Source of the DNA: Candidatus Woesearchaeota archaeon
Lineage (GTDB): Archaea; Nanobdellota; Nanobdellia; Woesearchaeales; GW2011-AR4
Assembly: GCA_016185865.1 (NCBI GenBank)
Contig: JACPMU010000079.1
Location: forward strand, 1 to 7,142
Length of the DNA: 7,142 nucleotides
Direction: 5' to 3'
Numbering within the stretch: position 1 is the stretch's first letter; each line of letters opens with the position of its first letter. Below the pieces are notes generated by a model, which did not search any database, was not told the DNA's origin, and saw only the letters and a program-made list of their open reading frames with translations. The position numbers and the translations under genes are program-made. Shown here piece by piece: positions 4,653-7,142 of this stretch.

Positions 4653-5255
4653 TCATGGCCTCAGCCACCTGCATTCGTAATATGTGACATCCATCTCAGA
4701 ATCCACAATTCCAAGCAATAGCCTTTTCTTTGTTGAATGAGCAACCCTGTTTTTGGCAGCGAACTCATACCATGTCAGCGTGGAGCCTTCATGCACGGGA
4801 AATACAACCCAGCGGGCATGGTCCTCTCCTGGCTTAACCCCCCTGTCATAAATCCTGAAATCAGCTCCAAACTTCAATGCTGTCTTTATTATGTAGCCTC
4901 TGTTTCTGATGTCCCTGTAAACGCAATACCTTATCCAGAAATTCGGCTCTGTTTTCTGCGATTTTTTCAAAAGATTTTCATAATGGATTTCCTTGCTTCT
5001 GGAATCGTAAACCTTGACTCTCTTCTTTTCAACAAGATAAAGCGCTTCAATCAGGGAAAGCTGGACTCTTCCGTCATCAAGAAGGTTGCCGTATCTGCTT
5101 TGGTTATAGAGCTCTCTAGCATCGTCCGAGCTTTCTGTAAGCACCCTTTCATTTGAAAAGTATGCCTTGACAGGCTCTCTGTGTTCTTTTGCTTTTTCTT
5201 CCTTTATTTCCTTCTTAGGAAGCACTTCTTCAGCGTCTTCCTTTTTCTTAGTCAT
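4653..5255 (-). CDS. endA: tRNA-splicing endonuclease
   Basis: A 200-residue archaeal EndA, which cuts bulge-helix-bulge motifs to release introns from pre-tRNA (and pre-rRNA). After a Lys/Glu-rich tail (1-28) comes the N-terminal domain (29-95; ELYNQSRYGNLL, LSLIEALYLVEK), then the catalytic domain (105-200). The triad is visible: Tyr136 (FRIYDRG), His146 (GEDHARW) and Lys176 or Lys177 (VAHSTKKRLLLGIVD), followed by the closing DVTYYECRWLRP strand. The one-unit length suggests an alpha4 homotetramer rather than the fused alpha2 type. The charged 28-residue tail is longer than usual; the ATG at 5255 is supported by a TATA element 26 nt upstream, so the tail is probably real. The gene is divergent from RNase Z, another tRNA maturation enzyme, and ends 44 nt before the nuclease-like/fen1 operon. 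Confidence 0.95.
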   Translation of the reverse strand: MTKKKEDAEEVLPKKEIKEEKAKEHREPVKAYFSNERVLTESSDDARELYNQSRYGNLLDDGRVQLSLIEALYLVEKKRVKVYDSRSKEIHYENLLKKSQKTEPNFWIRYCVYRDIRNRGYIIKTALKFGADFRIYDRGVKPGEDHARWVVFPVHEGSTLTWYEFAAKNRVAHSTKKRLLLGIVDSEMDVTYYECRWLRP

Positions 5256-5272
5256 GTTAATATTAGATTAAC
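5256..5272. repeat. Inverted repeat abutting the endA start codon
   Basis: GTTAAT-ATTAG-ATTAAC is a perfect 6-5-6 inverted repeat ending at the base next to the endA ATG. It lies between the endA TATA element and the start, where a bound protein would block transcription. It could be an operator; if endA mRNA is leaderless it cannot act as an RNA hairpin. Confidence 0.4.
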
Positions 5273-5276
5273 TAAT

Positions 5277-5284
5277 GGTATATT
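5277..5284 (-). promoter_or_regulatory. TATA-like element of endA
   Basis: AATATACC on the minus strand, centred 26 nt from the ATG at 5255, predicts a leaderless endA transcript. It is a weaker TATA match than the others, but no better element is at this distance. Confidence 0.45.
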
Positions 5285-5290
5285 GGGTGG

Positions 5291-5308
5291 TTTAAAAAGC
5301 TTTTTAAA
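5291..5308. promoter_or_regulatory. 18-bp perfect palindrome in the endA/RNase Z divergent promoter
   Basis: TTTAAAAAGCTTTTTAAA reads the same on both strands. Its right half, TTTTTAAA (5301-5308), is centred 26 nt before the RNase Z ATG at 5331 and probably is that gene's TATA box (leaderless). The left half lies just upstream of the endA TATA element. It may be a shared control site or a two-way TBP site. Confidence 0.5.
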
Positions 5309-5330
5309 GTGTTTTAGAATACAAAGCAGT

Positions 5331-6221
5331 ATGCAAATTACATTTCTTGGCACTTCTTCAATGGTGCCGACAAAGGAGAGAAACCAGATAGCTGTTTTTC
5401 TTAGCTACGGCCCTGAAGGCATTTTGTTTGACTGCGGCGAAGGAACTCAAAGGCAGTTCAAGATAGCCGGAATAAGCCTGCCAAAAGTAACAAAAATCCT
5501 GCTCAGCCACTGGCACGGCGACCATGCGCTTGGATTGCCTGGCTTGATTCAGACACTAAGCTCAATGGACTACAGCGGAAAGCTTGAAATTTACGGCCCG
5601 ATTGGAACAAAGAAAAGAATGGAAAAGATGTTTGAGGCATTTGTGTTTGACAAGAAGATAAGCCTGGATGTCAGGGAAGTCAAAAGCGGCATCTTTTTTG
5701 AAAATAACGAATTTCAGCTGGAGGCTTATCCATTGGAGCATGGGATTGAAATCCTTGGCTACAGGTTTGTTGAGAAAGACATAAGAAAAGTTGACATAAA
5801 AAAGATTAAAAAATTCAGCATTCCAAATGGCCCATTAATCGGAAAGCTGCAGCAAAACAAGCCAATTGAATACAATGGCAAGAAAATCATGCCTGATGAT
5901 GTCACTTATATTGAAAGCGGAAAGAAAGTCGCTTATGTGACTGACACTATATTATGCGACAACTGCTACAAGATTGCAGAGGATGCTGATTTATTGATTT
6001 GCGAAGCTACATATTCTTCAAAGCTTGTTGACAAGAGCGAGGAATACGGGCACATGACTGCAAGACAATCGGCGCAATTGGCAAACAAAGCCAATGCAAA
6101 GCAGCTTGTTCTGATACACTTCAGCGCAAGGTACAAAAATACCCAGGAGCTGGAGGAAGACGCAAGAAACATATTTGACAATGTGATCTGCGCAAAAGAT
6201 TTCATGAAAATCGAGCTGTAA
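5331..6221 (+). CDS. rnz: Ribonuclease Z (tRNA 3' processing endonuclease)
   Basis: A 296-residue metallo-beta-lactamase-fold enzyme that cleaves the 3' trailer from pre-tRNA before CCA addition. Signatures are FLGTSSMVPTKERN at the N-terminus, LFDCGEGTQRQ (32-42), and the zinc motif HWHGDH (60-65). Further ligands are His137 (LEHG), Asp205 (VTDT) and His263 (IHFSARY), with the partner GHMTARQSA containing His241. Residues about 146-195 form the tRNA-gripping exosite arm, including the IPNGPLIGKL segment typical of RNase Z. The frame is open back to 5181, but homology starts exactly at the ATG at 5331 (MQITFLGT) and a TATA-like element lies 26 nt before it, so the longer form is rejected. hjc follows after 2 nt, on the same transcript. 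Confidence 0.96.
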   Translation: MQITFLGTSSMVPTKERNQIAVFLSYGPEGILFDCGEGTQRQFKIAGISLPKVTKILLSHWHGDHALGLPGLIQTLSSMDYSGKLEIYGPIGTKKRMEKMFEAFVFDKKISLDVREVKSGIFFENNEFQLEAYPLEHGIEILGYRFVEKDIRKVDIKKIKKFSIPNGPLIGKLQQNKPIEYNGKKIMPDDVTYIESGKKVAYVTDTILCDNCYKIAEDADLLICEATYSSKLVDKSEEYGHMTARQSAQLANKANAKQLVLIHFSARYKNTQELEEDARNIFDNVICAKDFMKIEL

Positions 6222-6223
6222 GA

Positions 6224-6610
6224 ATGTCAGTCAAACAAAAGGGAACAAAGGCTGAAAGGGAACTGCTGCATATGTTCTGGGCAAAGAATTTTGCCACAAT
6301 TCGCTCTGCAGGCTCCGGATCAATGAAATACCCAGGGCCTGACTTGATTGCAAGCAACAAATCAAGGGTTCTTGCAATAGAATGCAAGTCAACAAAAAAG
6401 AAAAAGCAGTATCTTGATGAGCATGACATAAATCAATTAAAGGATTTCTGCAGCATTTTCGGCGCAGAGCCGTGGTTTGCGGTGAGATTCGCAAGAAAAG
6501 ACTGGCTTTTTTTGAGCATTGAAGACATAGAAAAGACAGAGAACGGCTATGTGATTGATGCTAAAGTTGCGGAAAGAAGAGGACTGCTGCTTGAAGAATT
6601 AATCAAATAA
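6224..6610 (+). CDS. hjc: Holliday junction resolvase Hjc
   Basis: A 128-residue archaeal resolvase of the PD-(D/E)XK nuclease superfamily, which as a dimer cuts four-way DNA junctions in recombination and fork repair. Features in order: KGTKAERELLHMF with Glu11, RSAGSGS (27-33) with the conserved loop serine, PGPDLIA with Asp40, and AIECKST with Glu53 and Lys55, giving the full E-PD-ExK active site. Then come the YLDEHDINQLKDF helix and WFAVRFARKDWLFL strands of the dimer core. Length is normal for Hjc. It starts 2 nt after RNase Z in the same operon and ends 2 nt from the stop of the convergent 63-residue membrane protein gene, so the two transcripts must overlap at their 3' ends. Confidence 0.96.
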   Translation: MSVKQKGTKAERELLHMFWAKNFATIRSAGSGSMKYPGPDLIASNKSRVLAIECKSTKKKKQYLDEHDINQLKDFCSIFGAEPWFAVRFARKDWLFLSIEDIEKTENGYVIDAKVAERRGLLLEELIK

Positions 6611-6612
6611 GC

Positions 6613-6804
6613 TTAACGCCTTCTTCTCATTGACCTTTCTATCTTTATCTCTTCCTTGACCAGCTTGTCAACAACCCTTTCAATGTGCATCTCTATCCTT
6701 GCAATCCTTCTCTCCATCAGAACCAGAATTCTCAAGGAATAGACTATAGCAGCCAAAGTTCCTATGATAATAGCAAGTGTTATCTCCTGAACGCCGAAAG
6801 CCAT
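6613..6804 (-). CDS. Small single-pass membrane protein with coiled-coil tail
   Basis: A 63-residue protein I do not recognise. Residues 6-30 (QEITLAIIIGTLAAIVYSLRILVLM) are one membrane span. Residues 31-57 form a strongly charged helix with hydrophobic spacing (IARIEMHIERVVDKLVKEEIKIE), a likely coiled coil facing the cytoplasm, and the chain ends in four arginines. The basic side after the span predicts N-out/C-in. A strong Shine-Dalgarno GAGGTGA sits 4 nt before the ATG, so it is translated from a leadered mRNA, unlike several neighbours. Its ORF has purposeful composition and good signals, so I take it as real. It may be a membrane anchor or oligomeric scaffold; function unknown. Confidence 0.75.
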   Translation of the reverse strand: MAFGVQEITLAIIIGTLAAIVYSLRILVLMERRIARIEMHIERVVDKLVKEEIKIERSMRRRR

Positions 6805-6808
6805 CTGC

Positions 6809-6815
6809 TCACCTC
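6809..6815 (-). promoter_or_regulatory. Shine-Dalgarno site of the 63-residue protein
   Basis: GAGGTGA on the minus strand, 4 nt before the ATG at 6804, matches the 3' end of archaeal 16S rRNA over seven bases. It fixes the start codon and is the clearest ribosome binding site in the window. Confidence 0.7.
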
Positions 6816-6844
6816 AATTTTTAATTTATATGCTATTTGCTTGG

Positions 6845-6855
6845 TTATTTAAATA
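6845..6855 (-). promoter_or_regulatory. TATA box upstream of the 63-residue membrane protein gene
   Basis: TATTTAAATAA, in the 61-nt gap after priL, predicts a start near 6825 and a leader of about 20 nt that includes the Shine-Dalgarno site. A second ATATAAA (6831-6825) would start at the ATG itself and exclude that site, so I prefer the upstream element. Confidence 0.5.
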
Positions 6856-6865
6856 GTTTTCTACT

Positions 6866-7142
6866 TTATATCTTTAGATTGGATTTAACAATAGTTTTAT
6901 TGGCTGCCTTGCCTTTGCCCTTATTCCTGTTCATCATCCATGCCTTTTTTGTTGTATATTGAGCTGGATTCCTTATCTTTGGGCAGAAACTGTCAGGCTT
7001 GCATACCCCAATTCCGAGCATGTACATCTCATTGCTGCAGTTAGGTGGCAGTATCTTCTTTTGCATCTGCTTGTGGTACCTTAACTGGCCAAGCAAATAG
7101 GCTTCTTTCAAAGGCTCTCTGTTTTTTGCATTCCACTCCTTA
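6866..7142 (-). CDS. priL: DNA primase large subunit, C-terminal fragment
   Basis: The last 91 residues of a gene whose start lies beyond the window; the frame is open to the edge (reading KEWNAKNREP then LKEAYLLGQLRYHKQ), so the TTG at 7111 is an internal Leu. The block NREPLKEAYLLGQLRYHKQMQKK followed by LPPNC, IGVCKPDSFC and KIRNPAQY matches the iron-sulphur domain of archaeal/eukaryotic PriL. Three of the four [4Fe-4S] cysteines are visible, in PPNC, GVC and SFC; the first should be upstream. PriL pairs with PriS to make RNA/DNA primers at the replication fork and helps position template and first nucleotides. After the domain comes a Lys/Asn-rich tail of about 25 residues with no recognised motif. 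With fen1 and hjc it makes this a replication/repair neighbourhood. Confidence 0.9.
   Translation of the reverse strand, partial: KEWNAKNREPLKEAYLLGQLRYHKQMQKKILPPNCSNEMYMLGIGVCKPDSFCPKIRNPAQYTTKKAWMMNRNKGKGKAANKTIVKSNLKI

Noticed and set aside
5181..5330. N-terminal extension of RNase Z
   Set aside because: The extra 50 residues are the reverse of the endA 5' end and the promoter. Family homology and the TATA spacing both place the start at 5331.
6866..7111. Complete 81-residue protein starting at TTG 7111
   Set aside because: The frame continues upstream to the window edge with clear PriL sequence, so the TTG is an internal Leu codon.
1..7142. CRISPR array, insertion sequence, phage or defence island
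   Set aside because: No spaced direct repeats, transposase, integrase or defence-type genes are seen. Hjc and FEN1 are housekeeping enzymes here, and gene style is uniform across the window.

Overview
The window is archaeal. Every recognisable gene belongs to an archaeal family: proteasome-activating ATPase, TrmB regulator, Trm5, FEN1, EndA, RNase Z, Hjc and PriL. Promoters are TATA-like, and several sit about 26 nt before a start codon, as in leaderless archaeal transcripts. The DNA is AT-rich, genes are packed with 1-2 nt gaps, and several proteins are trimmed (a one-domain EamA transporter, a Trm5-like enzyme with no room for the usual N-terminal domain). This suggests a small-genome DPANN-type archaeon, perhaps Woesearchaeota- or Pacearchaeota-like. 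That placement is inference from style, not a phylogenetic result.

Layout. 1-247 (+): 3' end of a PAN-type proteasomal ATPase gene, meeting tail to tail, with overlapping stop codons, a half-size EamA transporter gene (244-672, -). In front of the transporter, 682-757 is an unusually GC-rich stretch that can fold as a closed structured RNA on the minus strand. 792-1529 (-): a TrmB-family regulator. 1530-1840 (311 nt, no large gene) holds a symmetric divergent promoter around a 7-5-7 inverted repeat, two overlapping mini-ORFs on the plus strand, and a palindrome-dense terminator region.

1841-4608 (-) is a tight three-gene operon with its own promoter: a winged-helix protein with a degenerate PD-(D/E)XK-like C-terminus, then fen1, then a Trm5-like tRNA methyltransferase, with 1 nt between genes. 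endA (4653-5255, -) is divergent from the RNase Z-hjc pair (5331-6610, +) across a 75-nt spacer with two perfect inverted repeats. hjc is convergent with a 63-residue single-pass membrane protein (6613-6804, -), which follows the 3' end of priL (6866-7142, -).

Functionally the window is an information-processing neighbourhood. tRNA maturation (EndA, RNase Z, Trm5) is interleaved with DNA replication and repair (PriL, FEN1, Hjc), plus protein turnover (PAN). The least explained parts are the HTH/nuclease-like protein upstream of fen1, the structured leader at 682-757, and the symmetric TrmB/mini-ORF control region.
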